This document shows positions 27,079-35,368 of a stretch of 44,185 nucleotides of DNA, piece by piece. The notes under the pieces are model-generated. The model searched no databases and had not been told where the DNA came from. It worked only from the letters and a program-made list of their open reading frames with translations. Location of the stretch: the NCBI RefSeq assembly GCF_000797515.1, contig NZ_JSBN01000206.1:1-44185 (forward strand). Reading direction: 5' to 3'. Position numbers and translations under genes: made by a program. Numbering within the stretch: the first letter of the stretch is position 1; each line of letters begins with the position of its first letter. Source of the stretch: Sphingomonas sp. Ant H11 (lineage in GTDB: Bacteria > Pseudomonadota > Alphaproteobacteria > Sphingomonadales > Sphingomonadaceae).

Positions 27079-27348
27079 AGGACAAAGGACACGCGACCCT
27101 GGCATCATTTGCGCCTTTGCGCGGTCGCCAACGAAAGGATGGTGCCGATCGACGGGGCAGGTTCGCCCTGGCCAGCGTCACGCGGTGCGCCACCCCGGAT
27201 GACCTCCGGCGGCCCCCTTGCGCGCGCTCATCATACAAAGGTCTGGCACCCGCACCTGCATGGATAGCTGGCGAGCAAGCTTTTTCGGACTAGGCCATGG
27301 ACTGCGGGCATTTCCCGCTCGGCTAACGGTCCATTGGTGGGAAAAATC
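27079..27348. other. Gap between kinase and second FixJ-type gene
   Basis: No convincing reading frame. It holds site H of the recurrent promoter element, which faces left into the kinase gene. It should also hold the promoter of the regulator at 27349, but I cannot point to a clear plus-strand hexamer pair. Confidence 0.4.
27230..27242 (-). promoter_or_regulatory. Recurrent 13-mer promoter element, site H
   Basis: On the minus strand it reads ACCTTTGTATGAT, preceded by CCAG, almost identical to site I. It points leftwards into the 3' end of the kinase gene, where no minus-strand gene is visible. It would therefore make an antisense or non-coding RNA, or it may serve as an operator for the plus-strand gene. 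Confidence 0.55.
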
Positions 27349-28012
27349 ATGATAGACGCAACCGCTACACAGGCCGTCGGACCGATCTGCGTCCTTGATG
27401 ACGACAGCGACGTGCGCGCGGCCATGGATAGCCTGCTGCGGTCAGTCGGATTTACGGTGCTCACCTTCGAAACGCCCGACCAATATCTGACATGCAGCCG
27501 CGCGGACGAGGCGGCCTGTCTGCTGCTGGACGTCCGCCTTAACGGTTTGAACGGGCTCGATTTCCAGCAAGAGCTTCTCGACCGTCATATCCATGTCCCG
27601 ATCATTCTGATGACCGGGCACGGCGACATTCAGATGACAGTGCGCGGGATGAAAGCCGGGGCGGTCAATTTCCTGACGAAGCCATGCAATGACGACGACA
27701 TACTCGCCGCCATCGCCGAGGCCGTCGCCCTCAACCAGGCCCGTCGGGCGGCTCATGGCAGGGACGACCACACCCGCCGATTGTATAATGGTCTGACCCC
27801 GCGCGAACGGGAGGTCATGAGCCTGGTAACTGCGGGCCTTTTTGAACAAGCAGGTCGCGGGACGACTGAACGTCAGCGAAATTACGGTTAAGATCCACCG
27901 GGGCAACATGATGCGCAAGATGCATGCCCAATCGCTGGCCGACCTGGTACGGATGGCGGAAACGCTGGGCGTGCGCGAAGTGACTGCAGCGCGGTTTGCC
28001 GCATATGGTTGA
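27349..28012 (+). pseudogene. FixJ-type response regulator, one frameshift
   Basis: The receiver has LDDDSDVR, acceptor Asp61 (LLLDVRLNGLNG), MTGHGDIQMTVRGMKAGAV and KPC. The LuxR-type domain begins LTPREREVMSLVTAG. An extra T in the T5 run at 27839-27843 then breaks the frame. With it removed, the sequence continues LLNKQVAGRLNVSEITVKIH and RGNMMRKMHAQSLADLVRMA to the stop at 28010-28012. The ATG at 27349 is preferred to a TTG five codons earlier. It closely resembles the regulator at 24233, so the two probably bind similar DNA. Confidence 0.88.
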
Positions 28013-28125
28013 CGAACACGGCACCTCCGCTTGTACCCGCTCAGGCCATCGGTGGGCGAGCGCGTGGCGAAGTTGTGCGCGAGTTCCGCCTAGTGTCTGC
28101 AATTTCGACAGGGCATAGCACGGTT

Positions 28126-28755
28126 GTGACGGATATATCGCCCATCAGAGTTCTGGTCGCGGACGACCATTCGTTTCTCCGCGAGGGCATTCGCGCGGTT
28201 ATCGAGACCCAGCCCGGCCTCGTTGTCGTGGCGGAAGCGTCGAACGGATATGAGGCGATCAACCAATATCGCGAGCATCTTCCCGACGTCGTTCTCATGG
28301 ATCTACAGATGCCCAAGTTGAACGGCGTCGATGCCATTGCCGGAATTCGCCAGGAATGGCCGGACGCACGGATTGTGGTTCTCACCACCAGTGCGGGCGA
28401 CGCCCAGGCGCTTCGCGCGTTGCGCGCAGGCGCGGCTGGCTACCTGCTCAAAAACAGCCTTCGCAACGAACTGATCGATACGATCAAGTCCGTTCGGCGC
28501 GGTGGAAAACATCTGGACCCGCAGGTTGCGGCGGGGATGTCGCTCCAAGTCGCTGGAGACGCTCTGAGTGAAAGGGAGACCACCGTGCTGTCGCTGGCCG
28601 CGAACGGCAACTCCAATCGCCAGATCGCCAACCGGCTAGGGCTCACCGAAGTGACGGTAAAAAGCTATATGAAAACGATCTTTTTGAAGCTCTCCGCTTC
28701 GGACAGGACCCACGCCGTCACGATCGCGGCAAAACGCGGCATTATCGAACTTTAA
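28126..28755 (+). CDS. NarL-type response regulator (LuxR family)
   Basis: A 209-residue regulator of the NarL/DegU class, distinct from the FixJ-type genes beside it. The receiver has VADDH, acceptor Asp59 (VLMDLQMPKLNG), TTSAGD and the switch lysine in YLLKNS. The helix-turn-helix is LSERETTVLSLAANGNSNRQ followed by LGLTEVTVKSYMKTIFLKL. The frame is open from 28009, but the GTG at 28126 places the normal few residues before the first beta strand; an earlier GTG at 28093 is possible. The ribosome-binding site is weak for both. Its partner kinase is not adjacent in a fixed way. Confidence 0.88.
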   Translation: MTDISPIRVLVADDHSFLREGIRAVIETQPGLVVVAEASNGYEAINQYREHLPDVVLMDLQMPKLNGVDAIAGIRQEWPDARIVVLTTSAGDAQALRALRAGAAGYLLKNSLRNELIDTIKSVRRGGKHLDPQVAAGMSLQVAGDALSERETTVLSLAANGNSNRQIANRLGLTEVTVKSYMKTIFLKLSASDRTHAVTIAAKRGIIEL

Positions 28756-28811
28756 ATCGGCGGAGCCGAACGGGAGCGCATATCCGGTTCGCGCGCCCGG
28801 TCGGTGCCGTA

Positions 28812-30353
28812 TTAATCCGCCGCCACGACATGCGTGCTCGGTGCCGGACGTCGCGTCATCCAGATCACGCCGATCATAACCAGCGCCATCCAGCCACAGA
28901 TCCAGAACAATTCCAGCGAGGAGAGCAGGTAGGACTGGTTGACGATTTGGCGCATCACCGAGCCAGCCGCCTGCTGCTGGGTCATGCCGGCGGCTTGCAA
29001 CTGATCGGTGATGTGCCGGTACGTCGGCGAATAGTCGGTACCGACCTCGGTCAGCCGAGTCTGATGGAGCGCTTCGCGGCGATCCCAATAGGTGGTGATG
29101 ATCGACGCCGCGAAACTGCCCGCAGTGATACGCGCAAAGTTGGAAATTCCGCTCGCCGACGGCACGCGCTCGCCCGGCAATCCGTCGAACGACAGCGTGA
29201 CCAACGGCACGAAGAACATGCTCATCGCCAGCCCCTGCAATAGCAGCGGGAACATAAGCGTCCAGAAGCTCGCATCGGGGGTATATTGCGAACGCAGGAA
29301 ATAGGATCCCGCAAAAGCGAGGAACGCCATCGTCGCGAGCCAGCGCGTATCGATCTTGAGCCGCCCGACGAACGGCGTCGCGATGACCGCGACGATGCCG
29401 CTCGGTGCCGCGACAAACCCAGCCCAGGTCGCAGTGTAGCCCATCTGCTCCTGCAGCCAGAGCGGCAGCAGCAGGTTGTTGGCGAAGAACAGCGCATAGC
29501 CGAGGCACAGCGCCAGCGTTCCGAACGCGAAATTGCGCCGTCGGAACAAGCTGAGATCGACCGCCGGATTGCCATCCGTGATCTCCCAAATGACCCAGGC
29601 CACAAAGCCGACCAGCGCGCATACCGTCAGCACGACGATCAGCGGGTTGTTGAACCAGTCGCGATCCTTGCCGAGATCGAGCATCGTTTGCAGGCTGAAC
29701 ACCCAGAAGGCGAGCAGCATCAGCCCGACCGTGTCGATCGGCAGCTTGCGCGTCGGCGTCTCGCGGGTCGAGAGCGAGCGCCACGAGATCAGCGCGCAAA
29801 CGATCCCGACGGGGACGTTGATCAAGAAGATCCAGCCCCAATGGTAATTGTCCGAAATGTACCCGCCCAGCACCGGCCCCAGCACGGGCGCGGTCAGCGT
29901 CGTCATTGACCAGATGCTGAGCGCGGTACCGCGCTTATGGGCGGGGAAGATCGCGATCAGCAGCGCCTGGCTGCCCGGGATCATCGGCCCAGACACGGCT
30001 CCCTGCAGGATGCGAAAGCCGATCAGCGAAGGCAGATCCCACGCCAGACCGCACAGGAGCGAGGCGATCGTGAACAACACGACCGAGGCGGTGAACGTGC
30101 GTACCACGCCAAAGCGCTGCATCAGCCAGCCGGTAAGGGGCACCGTGACGCCATTGGCGACCGCGAAGGAGGTGATCACCCACGTCCCGTTATCGGTCGA
30201 CACGCCAAGATTGCCCGCAATCGTCGGCAGCGACACGTTGGCGATCGTGCCGTCGAGCACCTGCATGAACGTGCCGAGCGCCAGCGCCAGCGACGTGATC
30301 GCCAGCGTCGCGCCGCGCAGCGGGACCGCCCCCGCGCCGGCGGTTGCGCTCAC
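28812..30353 (-). CDS. emrB: DHA2-family MFS multidrug exporter (EmrB-like)
   Basis: A 513-residue inner-membrane proton antiporter with 14 predicted helices. It carries the DHA2 signature near the N-terminus (MQVLDGTIANVSLPTIAGNL, with the membrane-embedded Asp), motif C-like LTAPVLGPVLGGYI and GWIFLINVPVG. It is last in a minus-strand operon of marR, outer-membrane factor, EmrA adaptor and this gene, with 63 bases to the adaptor stop. It is intact. Family members expel hydrophobic drugs, uncouplers or aromatic acids; the substrate here is unknown. Confidence 0.94.
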   Translation of the reverse strand: MSATAGAGAVPLRGATLAITSLALALGTFMQVLDGTIANVSLPTIAGNLGVSTDNGTWVITSFAVANGVTVPLTGWLMQRFGVVRTFTASVVLFTIASLLCGLAWDLPSLIGFRILQGAVSGPMIPGSQALLIAIFPAHKRGTALSIWSMTTLTAPVLGPVLGGYISDNYHWGWIFLINVPVGIVCALISWRSLSTRETPTRKLPIDTVGLMLLAFWVFSLQTMLDLGKDRDWFNNPLIVVLTVCALVGFVAWVIWEITDGNPAVDLSLFRRRNFAFGTLALCLGYALFFANNLLLPLWLQEQMGYTATWAGFVAAPSGIVAVIATPFVGRLKIDTRWLATMAFLAFAGSYFLRSQYTPDASFWTLMFPLLLQGLAMSMFFVPLVTLSFDGLPGERVPSASGISNFARITAGSFAASIITTYWDRREALHQTRLTEVGTDYSPTYRHITDQLQAAGMTQQQAAGSVMRQIVNQSYLLSSLELFWICGWMALVMIGVIWMTRRPAPSTHVVAAD

Positions 30354-30416
30354 CGGTCGCGTCCGAGATTCTGCGCGATGATCCGGCGAATCTGCGCATC
30401 GACCTCTGGACCACCG

Positions 30417-31607
30417 TCAAGGCTTTGCTGCACGCCCCCCCGCCGGCGCCGCGCTGCCAGCGACCATCGGCCCGGACAGGTTGCTCGTCGCAACCACGGC
30501 ATTGACCGAGAGCCCGATCCTGAGCGGATGCGCACGCAATTCGGCGGGATCCAGCGCGATGCGCACCGGCACACGCTGCACGATCTTGATCCAGTTGCCG
30601 GAGGCATTTTGCGGCGGCAGCAGCGAGAAAGCGTTGCCGCTGCCCGCACCGAGGCCAAGCACCTTGCCGTGGAAGATCACACCCTTGCCATACACATCGG
30701 CGGTGACCGTAACGGGCTGCCCGACCCGGAGATGCTGGAGCTGCGTCTCGCGGAAATTGGCGTCCACCCACACGCTGTCGAGCGGCACCACCGCCATCAG
30801 CGGGGTGCCCGCCGCTACGCGCTGGCCGAGCTGGACGGTGCGCTGTGCCACGATCCCCGTGACGGGCGCGACGATCTTCATATGGCTGGCGTCGATCGCC
30901 GCACGCCGCATGTCGGCGATCGCTGCCAGCACTTGTGGGTTGTTGGCGATATCGGTGCCGGCGATCGTGCTGGCGGCCTGCGCTTGCTTGGCGCGGGCCA
31001 GGGCAAGCGCCGCGCGAGCGGTCGTCACCGCATCCGCCGCATGCGCCAGTTCTTCCCCGGAGACCGCCCCATCGCGCGCGGCACCCTGGCGGCGCGTATA
31101 GTCATTCTGCGCGCGCGACAGATCGGCCTCGGCTTGCCCGATTTCGGCACCGGCTTCGTCGACTTGCGCGTAGCCCGCCCGCACCGCGCGGACGGCACGC
31201 CCGAGCGCCGCCTCGGCAGCGTCCATCTGGACAGCGGTGGTTGCAGGATCGAGATCGATCAACGGCTGACCGCGCTTGACCGACTGGGTATTGTCGGCGT
31301 GCAGCGCCAGCACCGTGCCACCGTCGCGCGCAGTGACCGCAACGACATTGCCCGCGACATAGGCATCATCGGTTGCCTCGGTCGCCGGCGCGGTGAAGAC
31401 GCTGAGCGCGTATAGCGCGAGCCCGACCAGCACGATCAGCGCGAGTACGGCAAAACCGATCCGCCGCGTGCGCGAACGGCGGGCAATCGCGGGGTCGACA
31501 GGCGCGGGCGCAGGTTCGGCGGCGATCGGTTCAGGGCCAACGATCGGATCGACAGATTCGGCCGTTTCGGCCTGGCGCTTCCAGTCGGCGGGGGTCTGGT
31601 CGTTCAT
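30417..31607 (-). CDS. emrA: EmrA/HlyD-family membrane fusion protein
   Basis: A 396-residue adaptor with a cytoplasmic N-tail, one helix near residues 50-70 (IGFAVLALIVLVGLALYALS), a lipoyl half-motif (DAYVAGNVVAVTARDGGTVL), a helical hairpin region (~100-215) and the second lipoyl half (KIVAPVTGIVAQRTVQLGQR). The C-terminus has FSLLPPQNASGNWIKIVQRV, a hallmark of EmrA proteins. It bridges the MFS exporter and the outer-membrane factor. The start overlaps the outer-membrane factor stop. Confidence 0.94.
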   Translation of the reverse strand: MNDQTPADWKRQAETAESVDPIVGPEPIAAEPAPAPVDPAIARRSRTRRIGFAVLALIVLVGLALYALSVFTAPATEATDDAYVAGNVVAVTARDGGTVLALHADNTQSVKRGQPLIDLDPATTAVQMDAAEAALGRAVRAVRAGYAQVDEAGAEIGQAEADLSRAQNDYTRRQGAARDGAVSGEELAHAADAVTTARAALALARAKQAQAASTIAGTDIANNPQVLAAIADMRRAAIDASHMKIVAPVTGIVAQRTVQLGQRVAAGTPLMAVVPLDSVWVDANFRETQLQHLRVGQPVTVTADVYGKGVIFHGKVLGLGAGSGNAFSLLPPQNASGNWIKIVQRVPVRIALDPAELRAHPLRIGLSVNAVVATSNLSGPMVAGSAAPAGGRAAKP

Positions 31608-33035
31608 GAGGGCATGTCCGCATGGGCCGCAGCAAGCGGCGGGGAGGATTGAAACCCACCGCCGAGTGCGGCGATGAGCTGGATGCGATGCGTGAGGGCG
31701 TCGGACTGGAGCGAGACCAAGGCTTGCTCGGCTTCGAGCAAGCGGAAACCCGCATCGATCGTGTCGAGTTGCGACCCGAGTCCGGTGGAGACGCGGACCT
31801 GGTTGAGCCGGACCGTCTCGCGCAAGCCCGCCACAACGCGCCGCTGTTCAGCGGTGTCCTGGTCGGACGCGCGGACATGCGTCAACGCATCGGCCGAATC
31901 GCGCACCGCGCCGAGCACGGCGTCGTCATAAGCGGCAACCGCTTCGTCGAGTGCCGCCGTCGCGCCGCGATACTGCGCCTTTAGCTTGCCGCCCTCAAAG
32001 ATGGGCACGTGGATCGCCGGGCCCGCGCCATAGGTGCGCGCGCCCAGATCGAAGAAGCTGCCAAGGCCAAGTGCAGCAAAACCCGCCAGCGCCTGGATGC
32101 TGACATTGGGCAGGAAGTCCGCGCGCGCCACCCGCCGTCCAGCCGCGGCGGAGTCGATCCGCGCTTGTCCGGCGAGAAGATCAGGACGCCGCCCGAGCAG
32201 ATCGGCGGGGAGCGTCTCGGGCACGACCGGTGGGGTGTCGAAGGCGAGCTTGGGGCTGGCGATCTGCGGGTAGAAATCGGCCCCCCGCCCGACCAGCGCA
32301 GCGATCGCATGGACCAGCAACTCCCGCTGCGAAACCGCCCGCGTGCGCGCTTGCTCGGCCTCGGCGAGCAGCGTTTCCGCTTGCCGCAATTCGAACTGGC
32401 TGGCGAGCTTGTTGTGGATCCGCGAATTGACGAAGCCCAACGCCTGCCGCCGTGTCGCGACGAAACTGTCGGCGACGCCGATCAACCGCTCGGCCCGCGC
32501 CAGGCCGATATAGGCCTGCGCAATCGAGGTCGACACCATCAGCCGGGCTGCGGCGGCATCGAGCGCTGCGGCAGCGACATCGGCACGCGCACCGACCACC
32601 AACGCACGCTGACGCCCAAACAGATCGAGGTTCCAGTTGAGGTTCGCCTGCACCGTCGACATCGGATAGGCATTGCCCGCGTAAGGCGGCGGATACAGCG
32701 AACGTTCGGGAAAAACGTTGGTAGAGCGACTGGCCGTCAACGGTGACCTGCGGCAACTGGTCGGCGCGCCGCACTCCCAGCGTCGCCTCCGCGCTTCGCG
32801 CCCGCGCCAGCGCGCGGTCGAGCGTCGGATTGGCGGCAAGCCCCATCGCGACCAGCGAGTCGAGCTGCGGGTCCTGGAACACGGTCCACCAATCGGGCGC
32901 AATCGTCGCACCTTGCGCCGAAAGACCGAGGGTAGCGGCCTGAAGCTGCGCGACCTGCGGCGCATCGTGGGGGACCGCAGCGCACGACGCAAGCAGCAGC
33001 GCGCCGAGCGACGCCAGGCCAGTTGCGCGCTTCAT
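31604..33035 (-). pseudogene. NodT-family outer-membrane efflux lipoprotein, one frameshift
   Basis: Starts at 33035, overlapping the marR stop, with a lipoprotein signal (LGALLLASC). The first frame reads WWTVFQDPQLDSLVAMGL and VTVDGQSLYQRF. An extra base in the A5 run at 32711-32715 shifts the frame. The second frame continues PERSLYPPPYAGNAYPMSTV and the normal alpha-barrel repeats (STSIAQAYIGLARAERLIGV, RADFLPNVSIQALAGFAALG) to the stop at 31604. The rest is undamaged. It is a paralogue of the gene at 4344-5743. Confidence 0.88.
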
Positions 33036-33514
33036 GCTTCGCGCTCCACCGGCGGCAGATCGCCCGCAACACGTTCGGCTGCGGCAAGCAGCTTGACCAA
33101 CATCGCGACCATGTCCGCAGCTTCCTGCTGCGAATAATCGGCGACCACTTCGTTCCACGCATTGACGATAAGCGGCTGCAACGCGAACACCTTCTCGCGG
33201 CCGGCAGGCGTTACCATCAGCCGGACGACGCGGCGGTCGGCATCGCCACGATCGCGCTCGAGCAGGCTGCGTGCCTCCAGCACATCGATCAGCCGCGTCG
33301 CCGCGCCGGTCGTGATGCCCAATTCGCGCGCCAATTGCCCGGGATTGCCGACAATGCCTTCGGCCACCGTCCGCAACGCGATCCACTGCTGATAGCTCAG
33401 ATCATGGTCACCAAGCTTGGATTCGACGAACGCCGACATGACCTTGTCAAGGCGACGCAGCATCCGGCCCGGTGCCCGGCTTGCGGCGCAATCGTCCACA
33501 CTGAAAACGGCCAT
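33032..33514 (-). CDS. MarR-family transcriptional regulator
   Basis: A 160-residue winged-helix repressor. The DNA-binding core is LSYQQWIALRTVAEGIVGNP, then LARELGITTGAATRLIDVLE, and the wing DADRRVVRLMVTPAGREKVF. It is the first gene of the EmrAB/NodT-type efflux operon and overlaps the next gene by ATGA. A perfect palindrome lies 15 bases upstream of its ATG, so it most likely represses its own operon and is released by a pump substrate (inference from MarR-emrAB precedents). Confidence 0.93.
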   Translation of the reverse strand: MAVFSVDDCAASRAPGRMLRRLDKVMSAFVESKLGDHDLSYQQWIALRTVAEGIVGNPGQLARELGITTGAATRLIDVLEARSLLERDRGDADRRVVRLMVTPAGREKVFALQPLIVNAWNEVVADYSQQEAADMVAMLVKLLAAAERVAGDLPPVEREA

Positions 33515-33947
33515 TGCTTCACCTTCATTATCTGCCCGTGCAGATATATAGCAGGAAGGGGATTACAAGGAATAAGTTGTCGCGCTGGCACAAATGCCCG
33601 CATCCCGGCTGCGGCGTGACGACGGGCGCGAGGGGAAAAAACGCCTCACGGGATGGACGGTCGCGAACACCTCCAGCGCCTGGGCGCGGTCCGCCCCCAT
33701 CCCGCCTTTACAACGCTATCCAAAATCTTTCGCGCCGGGCGCGCGGAATAAGTCAATGCCAGACAATCCATTTGTGCCCCGACATAGCAAGTAGAGATGT
33801 GGATATGGATGTTCGCCAACCTGGAGTATCGCGGCCGCGCGTCACCGTGCCTGGCTTCGGCCCCGTATCGCCCCCTCCGCACACCCCCCATCGCCAGCAG
33901 GGCGGCTTCGCTCGCCTGATCCCCGCACGCGTTCGAGGACTCGATCG
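33515..33947. other. Intergenic region between marR and MFS exporter
   Basis: It contains the MarR palindrome at its left end and presumably the promoter of the plus-strand MFS gene. No gene-like frame is seen on either strand, and there is no copy of the recurrent promoter element. Confidence 0.45.
33529..33546. promoter_or_regulatory. Palindromic operator for the MarR repressor
   Basis: TATCTGCCCGTGCAGATA: perfect 7-bp arms (TATCTGC and GCAGATA) around a CCGT spacer, 15 bases upstream of the marR ATG and in the expected promoter zone. The size and symmetry suit a MarR dimer. Binding is inferred from position only. Confidence 0.7.
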
Positions 33948-35141
33948 ATGAAGCTCAATCCCGGCCTCCTTGCCCTTGCCGTCGGCGCTTTCGGAATCGG
34001 CGTCACCGAATTTGCCCCCATGGGGCTTTTGCCCGTCATCGCGAATGATCTTCGCGTGTCGATACCGACCGCCGGGTTATTGATCAGCGCTTATGCATTG
34101 GGCGTGGTAATCGGCGCGCCGCTGATGACGTTGACGACGGGCCGTGTGCCACGGCGGACATTGCTGATCGCACTGGCCGGTATCTTCACCCTTGGCAATT
34201 TGCTGGCGGCAGTATCGACCGGGTACGCCATGCTGATGGCCGCACGGGTGCTGACCTCATTCAATCACGGCGCATTCTTCGGTGTCGGCTCGGTCGTCGC
34301 CGCAAGTCTCGTGCCGGCCGAGCGCCGCGCCGGAGCGGTCGCGGCGATGTTCATGGGGCTCACGATCGCCAACATCGTCGGCGTGCCGCTCGCGACCTGG
34401 GCGGGCGATCATCTCGGGTGGCGCACATCCTTCTGGGGGATTACCGCGCTGGGTGTCACGACAATGGCCGCATTGCGGCTCACCCTGCCGGTATTGCCTG
34501 CCCCCAAGGACGCCAATGCCATGGCCGAGCTACGCGTCTTGACGCGCGGACCGGTGCTTGCCGCACTTGCCCTGACCGTGGTCGGGGCGAGCGCGATGTT
34601 CACCGTCTTCACCTACATCACGCCGATCCTGCGCCAAATGACGCACGCGTCGCTCGGCTTCGTTACCGCGATGCTGGTGACGTACGGCGTGGGGCTGACC
34701 ATCGGTAACTGGCTCGGCGGCCGCTTTGCCGATCGCTCGGTCGATCGGACGCTGATCGTAACGCTGGCGTCGCTGACGGTGATCCTGGTCGCTTTTGCGA
34801 TGCTGATGTCGTTTGCGGTGCCGACTGCAATTCTCGTCTTTCTATGGGGCATTGCGAGCTTCGCTCTGATCCCGCCCCTGCAGATCCGGGTGATGCATGC
34901 CGCCTCGGACGCTCCCAACCTCGCCTCGGCGATGAACATCGGCGCGTTCAACCTGGGCAACGCGATCGGCGCAGCGGCGGGCGGCGGGGTCATTGCGGCC
35001 GGTATCGGCTATCCCGCCGTGGCGCTTACCGGTGCCGTTGCCTCTGCACTTGGCTTGGTCGCCGTGATCGTCAGCGTCCGGCGGGCGACGGCAACCCGTG
35101 CGCCTTTAGTGCAGACGATATCCGAGGCGGTATCGTCCTGA
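33948..35141 (+). CDS. MFS transporter (AraJ/SotB-like, DHA1)
   Basis: A 397-residue 12-helix exporter. The N-terminus FGIGVTEFAPMGLLPVIAND is the hallmark of the AraJ/SotB/YdhP group. Motif A is poorly kept (TTGRVPRRTLL), and the central helices include NHGAFFGVGSVVAASLVPAE. Members export sugars, sugar analogues or drugs. It is a single gene, not adjacent to an adaptor, transcribed towards the desaturase cluster 228 bases downstream. The substrate is unknown. Confidence 0.92.
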   Translation: MKLNPGLLALAVGAFGIGVTEFAPMGLLPVIANDLRVSIPTAGLLISAYALGVVIGAPLMTLTTGRVPRRTLLIALAGIFTLGNLLAAVSTGYAMLMAARVLTSFNHGAFFGVGSVVAASLVPAERRAGAVAAMFMGLTIANIVGVPLATWAGDHLGWRTSFWGITALGVTTMAALRLTLPVLPAPKDANAMAELRVLTRGPVLAALALTVVGASAMFTVFTYITPILRQMTHASLGFVTAMLVTYGVGLTIGNWLGGRFADRSVDRTLIVTLASLTVILVAFAMLMSFAVPTAILVFLWGIASFALIPPLQIRVMHAASDAPNLASAMNIGAFNLGNAIGAAAGGGVIAAGIGYPAVALTGAVASALGLVAVIVSVRRATATRAPLVQTISEAVSS

Positions 35142-35305
35142 CAATCTAGCGCGTTAACACAACCATCCGCGTAGCCCGCGCAGGCGTTGCCAATATTGCT
35201 GCGCCCGGGGTCGGTCGGAGCTTGCCGTCCACCCCTCCCCCGGCCCGACACCGGAGGGGCAGATGACAAAAGCAAAACTTGGCAAAGGCCAAGATCGGCA
35301 GCGTT

Positions 35306-35342
35306 GTATATCCTACTACTTTGATAGAGTTTTAGGATATAC
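35306..35342. promoter_or_regulatory. Long inverted repeat upstream of the desaturase cluster
   Basis: Perfect 10-bp arms, GTATATCCTA (35306-35315) and TAGGATATAC (35333-35342), separated by 17 A/T-rich bases. It lies 26 bases before the desaturase ATG, and its A/T content contrasts with the surrounding DNA. The arms are about three helical turns from start to end of the repeat, so it could be a two-site operator or an RNA hairpin in the 5' leader. No matching regulator is encoded next to it. Confidence 0.55.
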
Positions 35343-35368
35343 GTTCTGGAGCGGGATTTTACATCTCC

